Shown here: positions 1 to 9,090 of the stretch, in pieces | Numbering within the stretch: the first letter of the stretch is position 1 | Layout of the letters: each line of letters opens with the position of its first letter | Source of the DNA: Legionellaceae bacterium | GTDB lineage: Bacteria; Pseudomonadota; Gammaproteobacteria; Legionellales; Legionellaceae | Reading direction: 5' to 3' | DNA: 44,903 nt | Assembly (NCBI GenBank): GCA_947474165.1 | Contig: CANJHO010000010.1 | Location: 1 to 44,903, forward strand | Program-made: the position numbers and the translations under genes | The notes under the pieces: generated by a model | The model's database searches: none | Told to the model about the DNA's origin: nothing | Seen by the model: only the letters and a program-made list of their open reading frames with translations

Positions 1-152
1 CCGTTTCCATTTAGTTTTGACAGGTAGCATCATACAACTCGATTTATTTATGAACATCCGAACCGCGCGCGTTAGCAAGTAGCGCCCTGTTTCAAGTTCC
101 GCTCCCTAACGGTCACGGTTCGGATTAACCGGTCAAAACTAAATGGAAACGG
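1..152. repeat. Nested palindromic dispersed repeat (copy 1)
   Basis: The 21 bases at 1-21 are the exact reverse complement of 132-152. Inside them a second inverted repeat pairs 56-75 with 106-125 at 17 of 20 positions, so the unit can fold into a long cruciform. The core around 96-125 (…CTCCCTAACGGTCACGGTT…) recurs in diverged form at 26903-26971 and, reversed, at 11721-11757. The window begins at its first base, so any target duplication cannot be checked. No coding sequence is seen; a MITE-like or REP-like intergenic repeat is most likely. Confidence 0.75.
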
Positions 153-220
153 TACTAGGGCCAAATGGTGTATCTTCGTGTATAATTTACAAATCATAGT
201 TTAGTCTTAGGCATGTCGAC

Positions 221-607
221 ATGAATAACCTTGAACTGGCGATTAAACAAGCCATTCATTCTGAGGGAAGCAGCAAAGAAGCCAACAAAGCTTATTTGGA
301 ATTTATAAAGGCTAATTTTATTATTCCGATTGAGAAAAAATCAGCCGCCGATCAGCCTGAAGTATTATATTTACAAGATAATGGACACACATTTCTCCCA
401 GTTTTCACCCATATTGAATATTTTCATGAATGGGCCACTGAGATTAAAGACCATATTCAAATATTAAGGCTATCCGCGGTTGATCTGCTCAAAGGCATCG
501 GTGAACAAGTCATTGTTAGCCTGAACATTGGGAGCCCTTCCTATAAAGAATTCAATCCTGCTGAATTGGCACGGATGAGAAGCATGGTATTAAAGCTATT
601 TAAATAA
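221..607 (+). CDS. SseB-domain protein
   Basis: 128 residues. The layout fits the SseB N-terminal domain: an N-terminal helix (NLELAIKQAI), a segment ending in FIIPIEKK, a short strand/turn with DNGHTFLPVFT, then HEWA and a late VSLNIGSPSYKEF motif that corresponds to the NP.S…F stretch of the family. SseB-type domains occur in enhanced-serine-sensitivity proteins and in many uncharacterised proteins, so the domain gives no firm role. There is no signal peptide or membrane segment. The ATG at 221 lacks a strong Shine-Dalgarno. It converges on the 676-1050 gene and seems to be a single-gene unit directly after the terminal repeat. Confidence 0.65.
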   Translation: MNNLELAIKQAIHSEGSSKEANKAYLEFIKANFIIPIEKKSAADQPEVLYLQDNGHTFLPVFTHIEYFHEWATEIKDHIQILRLSAVDLLKGIGEQVIVSLNIGSPSYKEFNPAELARMRSMVLKLFK

Positions 608-634
608 TGTAGACACGTCTGTTTTCTCTAAAAT

Positions 635-666
635 GATGCGTATATGACCTTCGCCGCATACGCATC
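635..666. terminator. Hairpin between convergent genes
   Basis: GATGCGTAT at 635-643 pairs with ATACGCATC at 658-666, a 9-bp stem lying in the 68-bp gap between two convergent genes. The place suits a bidirectional terminator, but neither side has a clear U-run, so efficiency is uncertain. Confidence 0.35.
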
Positions 667-675
667 CATAGGTTC

Positions 676-1050
676 CTACGCAACCAAATCGAACACTTGA
701 TATCCTACTACTGCTGAAACCAGAATAATACCGGTTATTTCCAACACAGTAACAAAGAATTGGCCTAAATGTTCGTGATAGAAATGATCGTTAGCGGCCT
801 TAGACTGACTTTCAACCACTGGTTGTACTGTGTCCAGAAGCTCATACAATGGTTTATCACCATAAAATCCAGCCCACCAGCCTTCCATCCACTGCTCGTT
901 TTCTTTAGATCCTAAACGATAGGGGTTCTCTTCTTCAGAAACATCAGCCACCGCACATTCATATCCAAAAACATAACACTCTTCTAAGCTTGGGTGGTCT
1001 ATGTTGAACCGTAATTTAATGTCTGGCAACAATGCCGTTATGTCGTTCAT
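676..1050 (-). CDS. Rmf-like / LetE-like small protein with C-terminal membrane segment
   Basis: 124 residues. Residues about 28-70 carry a block with G(Y)ECA, ENPYR, then QWMEGWWAGFYGDKPLYE. This resembles the Rmf (ribosome modulation factor) pattern in which NPY/CPY is followed by W..GW..G. The last 25 residues (VTVLEITGIILVSAVVGYQVF) are hydrophobic and would form one membrane helix, which Rmf itself lacks. From memory, the Legionella transmission trait enhancer LetE looks similar, but I could not confirm this. GAGG lies 8 bases before the ATG at 1050, supporting the start. A stationary-phase or transmission role is inference only. Confidence 0.5.
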   Translation of the reverse strand: MNDITALLPDIKLRFNIDHPSLEECYVFGYECAVADVSEEENPYRLGSKENEQWMEGWWAGFYGDKPLYELLDTVQPVVESQSKAANDHFYHEHLGQFFVTVLEITGIILVSAVVGYQVFDLVA

Positions 1051-1292
1051 GTCGATACCTCTTTTATTATATACCTAAGGAAAACATCATCCTTGCCCTT
1101 GTGGTACGAACTAATAAAAACTATTGTATCTATTTAATAAGTCATGAATGCACTCGTGTCGTCCTAACCCTCTGCATTCAATTGACCTAAGTTTTATTCT
1201 ACGACTTTGGTCATTGGTAGGTAATGGGTTCGATGATTTTTTACTCATTCTTGACAATACCTTACATATTTTGGTGAAATTTTCTACGGGGC

Positions 1293-1488
1293 CAGGGCTA
1301 AATCATGTGTGAGTAAAATAAAACCATCTTCTTTAAGCCCAAGATCTTTTGATTATTTTATAAACCTTTGAAAGGCATGGATGCCTTTCAAGAGCGACAT
1401 GGATGTGGCTAGCGTGTTTATAAAACAATCAAAAGATCTTGGGCTTAAAGAAGATGGTTTTATTTTACTCATACATGATTTAGCCCTG
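1293..1488. mobile_element. 196-bp palindromic MITE-like element with 10-bp direct repeats
   Basis: Two 73-base arms, 1293-1365 and 1416-1488, are reverse complements with only two mismatches. A smaller 11-bp inverted repeat (about 1367-1377 and 1381-1391) sits between them. The 10-mer TCTACGGGGC occurs directly on both sides, at 1283-1292 and 1489-1498, exactly abutting the palindrome, as expected of a target-site duplication. The right copy contains the pdxH stop codon. The arm read on the plus strand is open (…LGLKEDGFILLIHDLAL) and could derive from the end of a transposase gene, but I do not recognise the family. The preceding stretch 1051-1282 shows nothing identifiable. Confidence 0.8.
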
Positions 1489-1489
1489 T

Positions 1490-2119
1490 CTACGGGGCAA
1501 GTCGATGGTGAATCCATTTGCCTTTTTCCCGATAATAATGAATCCTATCGTGTAATCGATTGTCGCGCCCTTGCCAAAATTCAATTTCCAACGGCATCAC
1601 CTCATAGCCACCCCAATGCTCTGGACGAACCACCGGTTTTTGTTGATGTTCTGCTATCAGTTGATTGAGCATTTGCTCGAGTGCCTCACGTCCCTGAATC
1701 TCTCTACTTTGGGGCGAGGTCATTGCACTGAGCTGGCTTGCAATGGGCCGTGAGGCAAAGTAGTCATCAGATTTCGCCTTGCTGGTTCGCTTTACTCGAC
1801 CCCTGACCCGCACCTGACGAGCCATTTCTGGCCAATAAAAATTCAATGCCACTGTGGGATGATGCTGAATCTGTTCAGCCTTTACACTTTGGTAATTTGT
1901 ATAAAAAACAAAAGCCCCGCGATGAATGCCTTTTAATAAGACGACACGTGAATCCGGATCTCCCCGCTCATCGACTGTTGAAAGCACCATTGCTGTTGGG
2001 TCATTTTTTTCAGTTTTAACCACATCCTCAAACCAACTTTCAAATTGGGCAATAGGACAATCCTTCGCACAGGCCTCACTCAAGCTCAACTGGCCATAGT
2101 CACGACGGATATCAGACAT
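1490..2119 (-). CDS. pdxH: Pyridoxine/pyridoxamine 5'-phosphate oxidase
   Basis: About 209 residues from [10 protein letters not shown]. The enzyme uses FMN and O2 to oxidise pyridoxine or pyridoxamine 5'-phosphate to pyridoxal 5'-phosphate in the cytoplasm. Visible family marks are the FMN-binding core ([28 protein letters not shown]), [36 protein letters not shown] and the C-terminal [17 protein letters not shown]…WIHHRLAP. The frame stays open to an ATG at 2137 and a TTG at 2149; ATG 2119 is chosen because it matches family N-termini and has GGA five bases upstream. It follows sucD in the same direction after a strong hairpin. Its stop codon lies inside the direct repeat of the palindromic element, so an insertion landed at its 3' end without changing the protein. 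Confidence 0.93.
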   Translation of the reverse strand: MSDIRRDYGQLSLSEACAKDCPIAQFESWFEDVVKTEKNDPTAMVLSTVDERGDPDSRVVLLKGIHRGAFVFYTNYQSVKAEQIQHHPTVALNFYWPEMARQVRVRGRVKRTSKAKSDDYFASRPIASQLSAMTSPQSREIQGREALEQMLNQLIAEHQQKPVVRPEHWGGYEVMPLEIEFWQGRDNRLHDRIHYYREKGKWIHHRLAP

Positions 2120-2154
2120 TGTTTTCCGAGTGGTCATAAGATGTCTCAATAAGG

Positions 2155-2193
2155 ATCAAGCGCGAAATAATAGGAAGTTATTTCGCGCTTGAT
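2155..2193. terminator. Perfect 16-bp hairpin after sucD
   Basis: Bases 2155-2170 and 2178-2193 form a perfect 16-bp stem (arm ATCAAGCGCGAAATAA) with a 7-base loop, 10 bases after the sucD stop. It probably ends or attenuates the TCA operon, or protects its 3' end. No run of T follows on the minus strand, so it is not a textbook intrinsic terminator, and partial readthrough into pdxH is plausible. Confidence 0.55.
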
Positions 2194-2203
2194 CGAGGCA
2201 AAG

Positions 2204-3079
2204 CTACCAACCTGTCACTTCAGCAATCGCATCGCCTAACTCCGCAGGAGAGCGTACTGTTTTAACACCAGCGGCTTCTAGGGCTGCAAATTTATCAGCA
2301 GCAGTCCCCTTGCCACCCGATATAATTGCACCAGCATGTCCCATGCGTTTGCCCGCAGGCGCTGTCACACCAGCAATATAGGATACGACTGGTTTTTTAA
2401 CATGGGCTTTGATATATTCGGCCGCTTCTTCTTCCGCTGTTCCACCAATTTCACCGACTAGAATAATGGCTTCTGTTTGTGGGTCCTTTTCAAACAATGC
2501 CAGTACATCAATAAATGTCATCCCAGGAATTGGATCACCGCCAATACCAACGCAGGTACTTTGGCCAAACCCTTTATCCGTTGTTTGTTTAACCGCTTCA
2601 TAGGTTAAGGTACCTGAGCGAGAAACAATACCCACTTTGCCAGGCAAATGAATAAATCCAGGCATAATACCAATTTTACAAGCGCCCGGTGTAATCACCC
2701 CAGGACAGTTTGGACCCACCAAACGACTGGCTGTGTTATTTTCTAGATAAACTTTAACCTGAAGCATATCCAGCACAGGCACACCTTCCGTAATACATAC
2801 AATTAATTTAACCCCTGCTTCAGCGGCTTCAAGAATCGAATCTTTGCAAAATGGTGCAGGAACATAAATCACACTCGCATCAGCCCCTGTGGCTTCAACT
2901 GCTTCACGTACCGTATTAAAAACAGGCAAATCAAGGTGTGTTTGCCCCCCTTTTCCTGGTGTGATACCACCAACCATTCGTGTGCCATAAGCAATCGCTT
3001 GTTCTGAATGAAAGGTGCCTTGTTTGCCAGTAAACCCCTGGCAAATTACTTTGGTGTCTTTGTCTATTAATATACTCAT
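2204..3079 (-). CDS. sucD: Succinyl-CoA synthetase, alpha subunit
   Basis: 291 residues, the usual length. With SucC it converts succinyl-CoA, nucleoside diphosphate and phosphate to succinate, CoA and NTP. The N-terminal CoA-binding Rossmann part ([20 protein letters not shown]) and the [18 protein letters not shown] loop are present. The histidine phosphorylated during catalysis is H248 in [15 protein letters not shown]. It is the last gene of the sdh-suc operon, 20 bp after sucC, and is followed by the 2155-2193 hairpin. Confidence 0.97.
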   Translation of the reverse strand: MSILIDKDTKVICQGFTGKQGTFHSEQAIAYGTRMVGGITPGKGGQTHLDLPVFNTVREAVEATGADASVIYVPAPFCKDSILEAAEAGVKLIVCITEGVPVLDMLQVKVYLENNTASRLVGPNCPGVITPGACKIGIMPGFIHLPGKVGIVSRSGTLTYEAVKQTTDKGFGQSTCVGIGGDPIPGMTFIDVLALFEKDPQTEAIILVGEIGGTAEEEAAEYIKAHVKKPVVSYIAGVTAPAGKRMGHAGAIISGGKGTAADKFAALEAAGVKTVRSPAELGDAIAEVTGW

Positions 3080-3099
3080 TTCTAACCTCAGGAATAAAT

Positions 3100-4260
3100 T
3101 TAAGCGATTGCCGCTACGATTTTTTTAGCAGCATCAGTCAAACTGTTCGCTGCGATGACGTTTAGATCGCTTTTATTTAATATATCGATGCCTAACGTTG
3201 CATTATTTCCTTCCAATCGAACCACGACTGGCACATTCATATTAACCTCTTCCACTGCGGCAAGGATCCCTTCAGCAATTAAATCGCAGCGCACAATACC
3301 ACCAAAAATATTCACAAGGATCCCTTTAACATGTGGATCAGAAAGAATAATTTTGAATGCTTCGCTGACGCGCTCTTTTGTAGCACCCCCGCCAACATCC
3401 AAAAAGTTGGCCGGCTCGCCTCCATAAAGCTTGATCACATCCATGGTCGCCATCGCAAGTCCTGCACCATTAACCATGCAACCAATTTCACCTTCAAGCG
3501 GAATATAATTTAATTCCCACTCATGCGCGAGATTAACCCTGTCATCTTCTTGGGTCGTATCACGCATTGCTTTTAATAGAGGATGTCGATACATCGCATT
3601 GTCATCGATGGTTACCTTCCCATCCAAGCAAACCAAATCACCTGTTTTTGTCACAACGAGCGGGTTAATTTCTAAAAGACTCAGATCACACTCAACAAAC
3701 ATTTTACCCAATCCAACCACCAACTGAATAAATTGCTTCATTTGACCATCGGTCAAACCTAACTTAAACCCTATCTCACGGCATTGAAACGGCATCACGC
3801 CCACTAATGGATCAACCGTTAACTTAAATATTTTCTCAGGGGTTGTTTCAGCCACTGTTTCAATTTCAACTCCACCTTCAGTAGACGCCATGAAAACCAC
3901 ACGCCGACTATCCCTATCAACAACAGCCCCTAAATAAAGCTCCCGAGCAATATCACTGGTTTCTTCAACAAGAACTGCATGAACAGGTTGTCCGTGTGAA
4001 TCGGTCTGATAAGTGACCAAACGAGTGCCCAGCAAGGATTGAACAAAAGTTGATAACTCCTCTTTGGTTGAAAGCAATTTCACCCCACCCGCCTTGCCTC
4101 GACCCCCAGCATGCACTTGTGCTTTAACGACCCAACGTGAAGTAGACAATTGCGCGACAACCTGCAGTGCATCTTCAACATTGTAGGCCACTTCACCTTT
4201 TGGTGTGGGCAAGCCATAACTTGCAAATAATTTTTTGGCTTGGTATTCATGTAAATTCAT
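3100..4260 (-). CDS. sucC: Succinyl-CoA synthetase, beta subunit
   Basis: 386 residues. It is the ATP-grasp subunit that binds nucleotide and succinate and pairs with SucD. The family N-terminus [20 protein letters not shown], the nucleotide-site segment [27 protein letters not shown] and the C-terminal ligase part ([28 protein letters not shown]) are all intact. It lies between sucB (34 bp upstream) and sucD (20 bp downstream), so translation of the two subunits is closely linked. Confidence 0.97.
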   Translation of the reverse strand: MNLHEYQAKKLFASYGLPTPKGEVAYNVEDALQVVAQLSTSRWVVKAQVHAGGRGKAGGVKLLSTKEELSTFVQSLLGTRLVTYQTDSHGQPVHAVLVEETSDIARELYLGAVVDRDSRRVVFMASTEGGVEIETVAETTPEKIFKLTVDPLVGVMPFQCREIGFKLGLTDGQMKQFIQLVVGLGKMFVECDLSLLEINPLVVTKTGDLVCLDGKVTIDDNAMYRHPLLKAMRDTTQEDDRVNLAHEWELNYIPLEGEIGCMVNGAGLAMATMDVIKLYGGEPANFLDVGGGATKERVSEAFKIILSDPHVKGILVNIFGGIVRCDLIAEGILAAVEEVNMNVPVVVRLEGNNATLGIDILNKSDLNVIAANSLTDAAKKIVAAIA

Positions 4261-4294
4261 TCTATATACCTTATAAAAACGTTACAAAACCACT

Positions 4295-5488
4295 TTAAAC
4301 ATCAAGTAACAAACGCGATGGATCCTCTAATAAATCCTTCACGCTAACCAAAAATTGAACGGAATCCTTGCCATCAATCAAGCGATGATCATAGGACAAA
4401 GCCAAATACATCATCGGTCGAATAACAATTTGACCCTTTTCTACAACGGGCCTATCTTGGATTTTATGCATCCCTAAAATACCAGTTTGGGGTGGATTAA
4501 TGATAGGTGTTGCCAACAAAGAACCAAATACACCCCCATTCGTAATGGTAAATGTCCCGCCTTGCATTTCCTCCATGGACAATTTGCCCAGGCGCGCTCG
4601 CGTAGCAGCATCACTGATGGCCTGTTCAATTTCGGCCATACTTCGTTCGTCCGCATCCCGAATCACAGGGACCACTAGACCACGTTCTGTGGAAACGGCT
4701 ATCCCAATATCATAAAAACCATGATAAATAATATCTTGTCCATCCACTGATGCATTAACAGCTGGGAATCGTTTCAGAGATTCAACCACTGCTTTTGTAA
4801 AAAATGACATAAAACCGAGTTTAACCCCATGTTTTTTCTCAAAGCTATCCTTATACTGAGCCCGTAAATCCATAACCGCCTTGAGGTTAACCTCGTTAAA
4901 GGTCGTCAGCATGGCCGCATTGTGTTGTGCTTGTAATAAACGCTCAGCTACTTTGGCTCGCAACCTAGACATCGGCACTCGGCGTTCCTCACGGACACCA
5001 CCAGAGGCCATTGGCACTTTTTTAACTTCAGCTGTCGGCAGCAAGCCGGCAGGCTTTTTATCGCGATTTGATTCAATCAATGCGATCACATCCTCTTTTG
5101 TAATACGACCTTCTTTCCCTGAGCCTTTAATTTGATTGGGTTGCAAATCATTTTCAGCCAATAGGCGTCTAACCACAGGACTGGTTGATTGATCGTCCAA
5201 GGCACTAACAGGCGCCTCATTTTTTCCTTGAGGCAGAGATTGAGCCGCCGGCCCTGCTTCAATACGTGCCATCAATTGACCCGAAAGCACCGTATCTCCC
5301 TCCTTGAAAAAAATCTCCTTTAATACACCTTCTGCAGGTGATGGGACTTCAAGCACGACCTTATCTGTTTCTAAATCGACGATGTTTTCATCACGGGCTA
5401 CTTGATCCCCAATTTTTTTGTGCCATGTGGCAATCGTGGCATCAGCCACCGACTCGGGCAAGGCGGGCACTTTGACTTCAATTGACAT
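4295..5488 (-). CDS. sucB: 2-oxoglutarate dehydrogenase E2 (dihydrolipoyl succinyltransferase)
   Basis: 397 residues. Three parts can be read: one lipoyl domain with the lipoylated lysine K43 in [11 protein letters not shown], a peripheral-subunit-binding domain ([32 protein letters not shown], residues about 105-140), and the acyltransferase core ending in [18 protein letters not shown], which holds the catalytic His and Asp. The linkers are short. It transfers the succinyl group from lipoate to CoA in the OGDH complex with SucA. The E3 subunit (lpd) is not in the window and must be encoded elsewhere. Confidence 0.97.
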   Translation of the reverse strand: MSIEVKVPALPESVADATIATWHKKIGDQVARDENIVDLETDKVVLEVPSPAEGVLKEIFFKEGDTVLSGQLMARIEAGPAAQSLPQGKNEAPVSALDDQSTSPVVRRLLAENDLQPNQIKGSGKEGRITKEDVIALIESNRDKKPAGLLPTAEVKKVPMASGGVREERRVPMSRLRAKVAERLLQAQHNAAMLTTFNEVNLKAVMDLRAQYKDSFEKKHGVKLGFMSFFTKAVVESLKRFPAVNASVDGQDIIYHGFYDIGIAVSTERGLVVPVIRDADERSMAEIEQAISDAATRARLGKLSMEEMQGGTFTITNGGVFGSLLATPIINPPQTGILGMHKIQDRPVVEKGQIVIRPMMYLALSYDHRLIDGKDSVQFLVSVKDLLEDPSRLLLDV

Positions 5489-5528
5489 GTTAATACCTTC
5501 TTTAAGTAAAATTTAGGGACTGATCTTT

Positions 5529-8330
5529 TTATTTATCTAATAATGCTTGTTCTACCAATTCCTGTTGTTGCTCTGCATGCAAATAAAGACTACCCACAGC
5601 AGGGGCTGCCGCAAAACCACGGCCGGCATAATGTAAGGTTTGTTCGGAATGCAAGCAATCTTGTATATTGTGCCGTGAAGAAAACCATACCCCTTGATTT
5701 TGTGGCTCTTCTTGACACCAAATAACGTGTTTAGCGCCAGCATATTTTGCTAATTCCCTGATCAATGCTTTTTTAGGGAATGGATATAACTGCTCAATAC
5801 GAATAATCGCCACATGATGTAATCCTGCATCGCGACGCTTTTGCAAGAGATCGTAGTACACTTTTCCACAACACAAAACGACCCTTGTGATTTTATCGCT
5901 ATCCAGCACATCAATCTCAGGAATAACCGTATAAAAGGCACCACTCGTTAAATCACTTAAGCTTGAAACAGCCAATTTATGGCGCAACAAGCTTTTAGGC
6001 GTCATGACAATGAGCGGTTTTCTAAATTTACGCAGTTGTTGTCGACGTAATAAATGAAACATTTGTGCCGGCGTTGTGGGCGTGCAGACCTGGATGTTTT
6101 GTTGTGCGCACAATTGCATGTATCGCTCCAACCGTGCCGATGAGTGTTCTGGACCCTGACCTTCATAGCCATGCGGCAGTAACATGACCAACCCACACAA
6201 ACGACCCCATTTTTGCTCGCCTGAACTGATAAATTGATCAATCACCACTTGAGCACCATTTGCAAAATCACCAAACTGTGCCTCCCATAGCACCAAAGAA
6301 GCCGGTTCAGATGCCGCATACCCATACTCAAATGCAAGGACTGCTGCCTCTGATAAAACGGAATCGATGACTAGAAATGGCCGCATGGGATCGGTCGCTG
6401 TTGCTTCTAATGGGACGCATTCATCACCTGTTTGCATATCATGCAATACCGCATGACGATGAGCAAAGGTCCCACGCCCACTGTCCTGACCTGATAAGCG
6501 CACACCATAGCCTTCATGCAACAAGCTGGCATAGGCGATTGTTTCAGCATACCCCCAGTTCAAAGGAATTTCTCCGAGCGCCATTTTTTTTCTGTCGTCC
6601 ATCAGCCGTTGCACAACAGGATGCAGTGTGAAGCCTTTAGGCAAAATCTGTAACTGGTTTGACAGCGCTTGTAGGGTTGCCTCACTGATATGGGTATCCA
6701 CTTTATCAGTCCAGCTTGCATTCATGTATGGGGTCCAATCCAGGGTGATTTGGCCCTTATAGGGACCATGCACCGTATCGACTACGGCCTCCCCGTTATC
6801 CAGTTTATTGCGATAGGCTTCTATCAGTAAATCAACTTGTTCAACCGTGATTAAACCAGCAGCAATCAATTGATCGGCGTAAATTTCACGCAATGTCCGC
6901 ATTGCCTTTATTTTTTGGTACATTTTGGGTTGCGTAACCGAAGGTTCATCTGCTTCATTGTGTCCATTCCGACGATAACAAACCAAATCAATCACCACAT
7001 CACGTTTAAATTTCATACGAAATTCAAATGCAATCTGCGTTGCAAATATTACCGCTTCAGGATCATCCCCATTCACATGAATAATGGGAGCCTGAACCAT
7101 TTTTGCCACATCGGTGCAATAAAGCGTAGATCGTGCATCCAATGGGTTGCTTGTCGTAAACCCTATTTGGTTATTAATAACAATATGCACGGTGCCGCCG
7201 GTGCAATAACCACGGGCCTGGGAAAAATTAAAGGTTTCCATGACAACACCTTGGCCTGCAAAAGCAGCATCGCCATGCAATACAACAGGTAAGACCGCAT
7301 CTTTTAGCTTTAAATCATTCCGCCTGCGCAGACGAGAGCGAGCGGATCCTTGCACCACAGGACCTATAATTTCCAAATGTGATGGATTGAAGGCAAGAGC
7401 CACGTGCACGATATCGCCCGACTCAATCTTCACATTGGATGAAAACCCTAGGTGGTATTTCACATCACCGGTCCGCTCAGATTGGGTCTTTCCTTCAAAT
7501 TCCTGAAATAACTGGTTGGGCTCTTTTCCTAGAACATTCACCAGCACATTTAAACGCCCCCGGTGCGCCATGCCAATCACTATTTCCTTAACCTGCGATT
7601 CACCACCCATTCGGATGATGGCTTTCATCATGGGAACCAACGCATCGCCACCTTCCAGTGAAAACCGTTTTTGCCCCACATAACGCGTAGCCAAGTACCG
7701 TTCAAGGCCATCAGCCGCAATCAGTTCTGTAAGCATTTGACGCCGTTGATTCGCGCTGAAGAGGGGCCGACCACTAACCGACTCTAATTTTTGTTGCAAC
7801 CACTGAATTTCTGCATCTTCTGCAATGTGCATGTATTCAATGCCAATACTGCCACAATAGGTATCCTCTAAGACCTTGCAAATCTCACGCAAGCTCATGT
7901 ATTCTTTGCTAAAGGTTTTCCCCGCATAAAAGACTTGAGACAATTCTGCATCGGATAAATGATGGTAGGATAACGACAATGCTGGGACAGGCTTACGCTC
8001 TAAAATATCCAAAGGATCCAGTCGGGCTGCATGATGTCCCAGCATGCGATAGGCATTGATGAGGTTGGACACTTCGGCTTGTTTCACATCTGAGCTAAGT
8101 ACTTGCACTGATTTTTTATCTACATTTTGCAAAAAATAGTCACGAATATCACGATGCGAAACATCTGTTTTCTGGTCATTAACCTGCGGTAATGCCTTAA
8201 AAACGGCCTGCCAATCATCAGGCACCGAATGGGGATCAGTTAAATAATCCTCATACAATCCATCAACATAAGCCATGCTTCCACCTGATAAATAAGCGGT
8301 GGCCCATTCGTTTTGTAGATTACTACTCAT
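5529..8330 (-). CDS. sucA: 2-oxoglutarate dehydrogenase E1 component
   Basis: 933 residues, equal to the E. coli enzyme. This thiamine-diphosphate decarboxylase commits 2-oxoglutarate to succinyl-CoA. Seen in order: the N-terminal segment that binds the E2 core (LQNEWATAYLSGGSMAYVDGLYEDY), GMAHRGRLNVLVNVLGK, the ThDP/Mg site GDAAFAGQGVVMET…VINNQIGFTT, DPEAVIFATQIAFEFR, GHNEADEPSVTQPKMYQ, and the C-terminal transketolase-like half with LPHGYEGQGPEHSSARLERY. It is 25 bp after sdhB and 40 bp before sucB, all in one transcription unit. Confidence 0.97.
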   Translation of the reverse strand: MSSNLQNEWATAYLSGGSMAYVDGLYEDYLTDPHSVPDDWQAVFKALPQVNDQKTDVSHRDIRDYFLQNVDKKSVQVLSSDVKQAEVSNLINAYRMLGHHAARLDPLDILERKPVPALSLSYHHLSDAELSQVFYAGKTFSKEYMSLREICKVLEDTYCGSIGIEYMHIAEDAEIQWLQQKLESVSGRPLFSANQRRQMLTELIAADGLERYLATRYVGQKRFSLEGGDALVPMMKAIIRMGGESQVKEIVIGMAHRGRLNVLVNVLGKEPNQLFQEFEGKTQSERTGDVKYHLGFSSNVKIESGDIVHVALAFNPSHLEIIGPVVQGSARSRLRRRNDLKLKDAVLPVVLHGDAAFAGQGVVMETFNFSQARGYCTGGTVHIVINNQIGFTTSNPLDARSTLYCTDVAKMVQAPIIHVNGDDPEAVIFATQIAFEFRMKFKRDVVIDLVCYRRNGHNEADEPSVTQPKMYQKIKAMRTLREIYADQLIAAGLITVEQVDLLIEAYRNKLDNGEAVVDTVHGPYKGQITLDWTPYMNASWTDKVDTHISEATLQALSNQLQILPKGFTLHPVVQRLMDDRKKMALGEIPLNWGYAETIAYASLLHEGYGVRLSGQDSGRGTFAHRHAVLHDMQTGDECVPLEATATDPMRPFLVIDSVLSEAAVLAFEYGYAASEPASLVLWEAQFGDFANGAQVVIDQFISSGEQKWGRLCGLVMLLPHGYEGQGPEHSSARLERYMQLCAQQNIQVCTPTTPAQMFHLLRRQQLRKFRKPLIVMTPKSLLRHKLAVSSLSDLTSGAFYTVIPEIDVLDSDKITRVVLCCGKVYYDLLQKRRDAGLHHVAIIRIEQLYPFPKKALIRELAKYAGAKHVIWCQEEPQNQGVWFSSRHNIQDCLHSEQTLHYAGRGFAAAPAVGSLYLHAEQQQELVEQALLDK

Positions 8331-8355
8331 TCACTTTCTCTCCGGGAAAATCATC

Positions 8356-9078
8356 TCAGGTTTGCTGAGTTAACATTTGTTGGCGTATTTTTCCAATGGC
8401 TTCTGTGGGATTAAGTCCCTTTGGACAAACTGTCACACAATTCATAATAGACCGGCAACGAAACACACTGAAAGGATCTTGCAATTGACCCAATCGATGC
8501 TGAGTTGCTGTATCACGACTATCTGCTAAAAAGCGTCGCGCCTGTAACAAACCAGCGGGTCCTACAAATTTATCAGGGTTCCACCAATAGGAGGGGCAGG
8601 CACTAGAGCAACAAGCACATAAAATACATTCATATAAACCATCGAGTTGGGCACGCTCTTCGGGCGATTGCAAGCGCTCCTGTGCGGGTGCGACGCTATC
8701 ATTTTGCAAATAAGGCTCAATGCGCTCGTATTGTTGATAAAATTGTGACATGTCAACCACGAGATCACGAATCACAGGAAATCCGGGCAATGGCCGTATG
8801 ATAATTTTATCTGTTTTTAATTGTGAGAGAGGCGTAATACAGGCCAATCCATTTGCGCCATTGATGTTCATTCCATCAGATCCGCACACGCCCTCACGAC
8901 AAGAGCGACGATAAGAAATCGTCGCATCTTGCTCAGCTTTTAAACGCTCAAGCAGCGTCAGCAACATCGGGTCACTTTTCTTTTGAATCGTCAACTCATA
9001 TGCTTTCATATAAGGTTTAGCATCAACCGTTGGATTATAACGGTAGATTGAAAACTGAATCGTTCTAATATCGGCCAT
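8356..9078 (-). CDS. sdhB: Succinate dehydrogenase iron-sulfur subunit
   Basis: 240 residues. It carries three Fe-S clusters that move electrons from the FAD of SdhA to quinone. The plant-type [2Fe-2S] ligands are in CREGVCGSDGMNINGANGLAC; the [4Fe-4S] and [3Fe-4S] ligands are in CILCACCSSACPSYWWNP and CRSIMNCVTVCPKGLNP. W and N in the last-but-one motif match the quinone-site region of the family. It is 12 bp after sdhA and 25 bp before sucA. Confidence 0.97.
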   Translation of the reverse strand: MADIRTIQFSIYRYNPTVDAKPYMKAYELTIQKKSDPMLLTLLERLKAEQDATISYRRSCREGVCGSDGMNINGANGLACITPLSQLKTDKIIIRPLPGFPVIRDLVVDMSQFYQQYERIEPYLQNDSVAPAQERLQSPEERAQLDGLYECILCACCSSACPSYWWNPDKFVGPAGLLQARRFLADSRDTATQHRLGQLQDPFSVFRCRSIMNCVTVCPKGLNPTEAIGKIRQQMLTQQT

Positions 9079-9090
9079 AGCATGTCCTCA

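Noticed and set aside
1381-1668. 95-residue plus-strand open frame
   Set aside because: It starts in the palindromic element and continues antisense to pdxH; the open frame is explained by those two.
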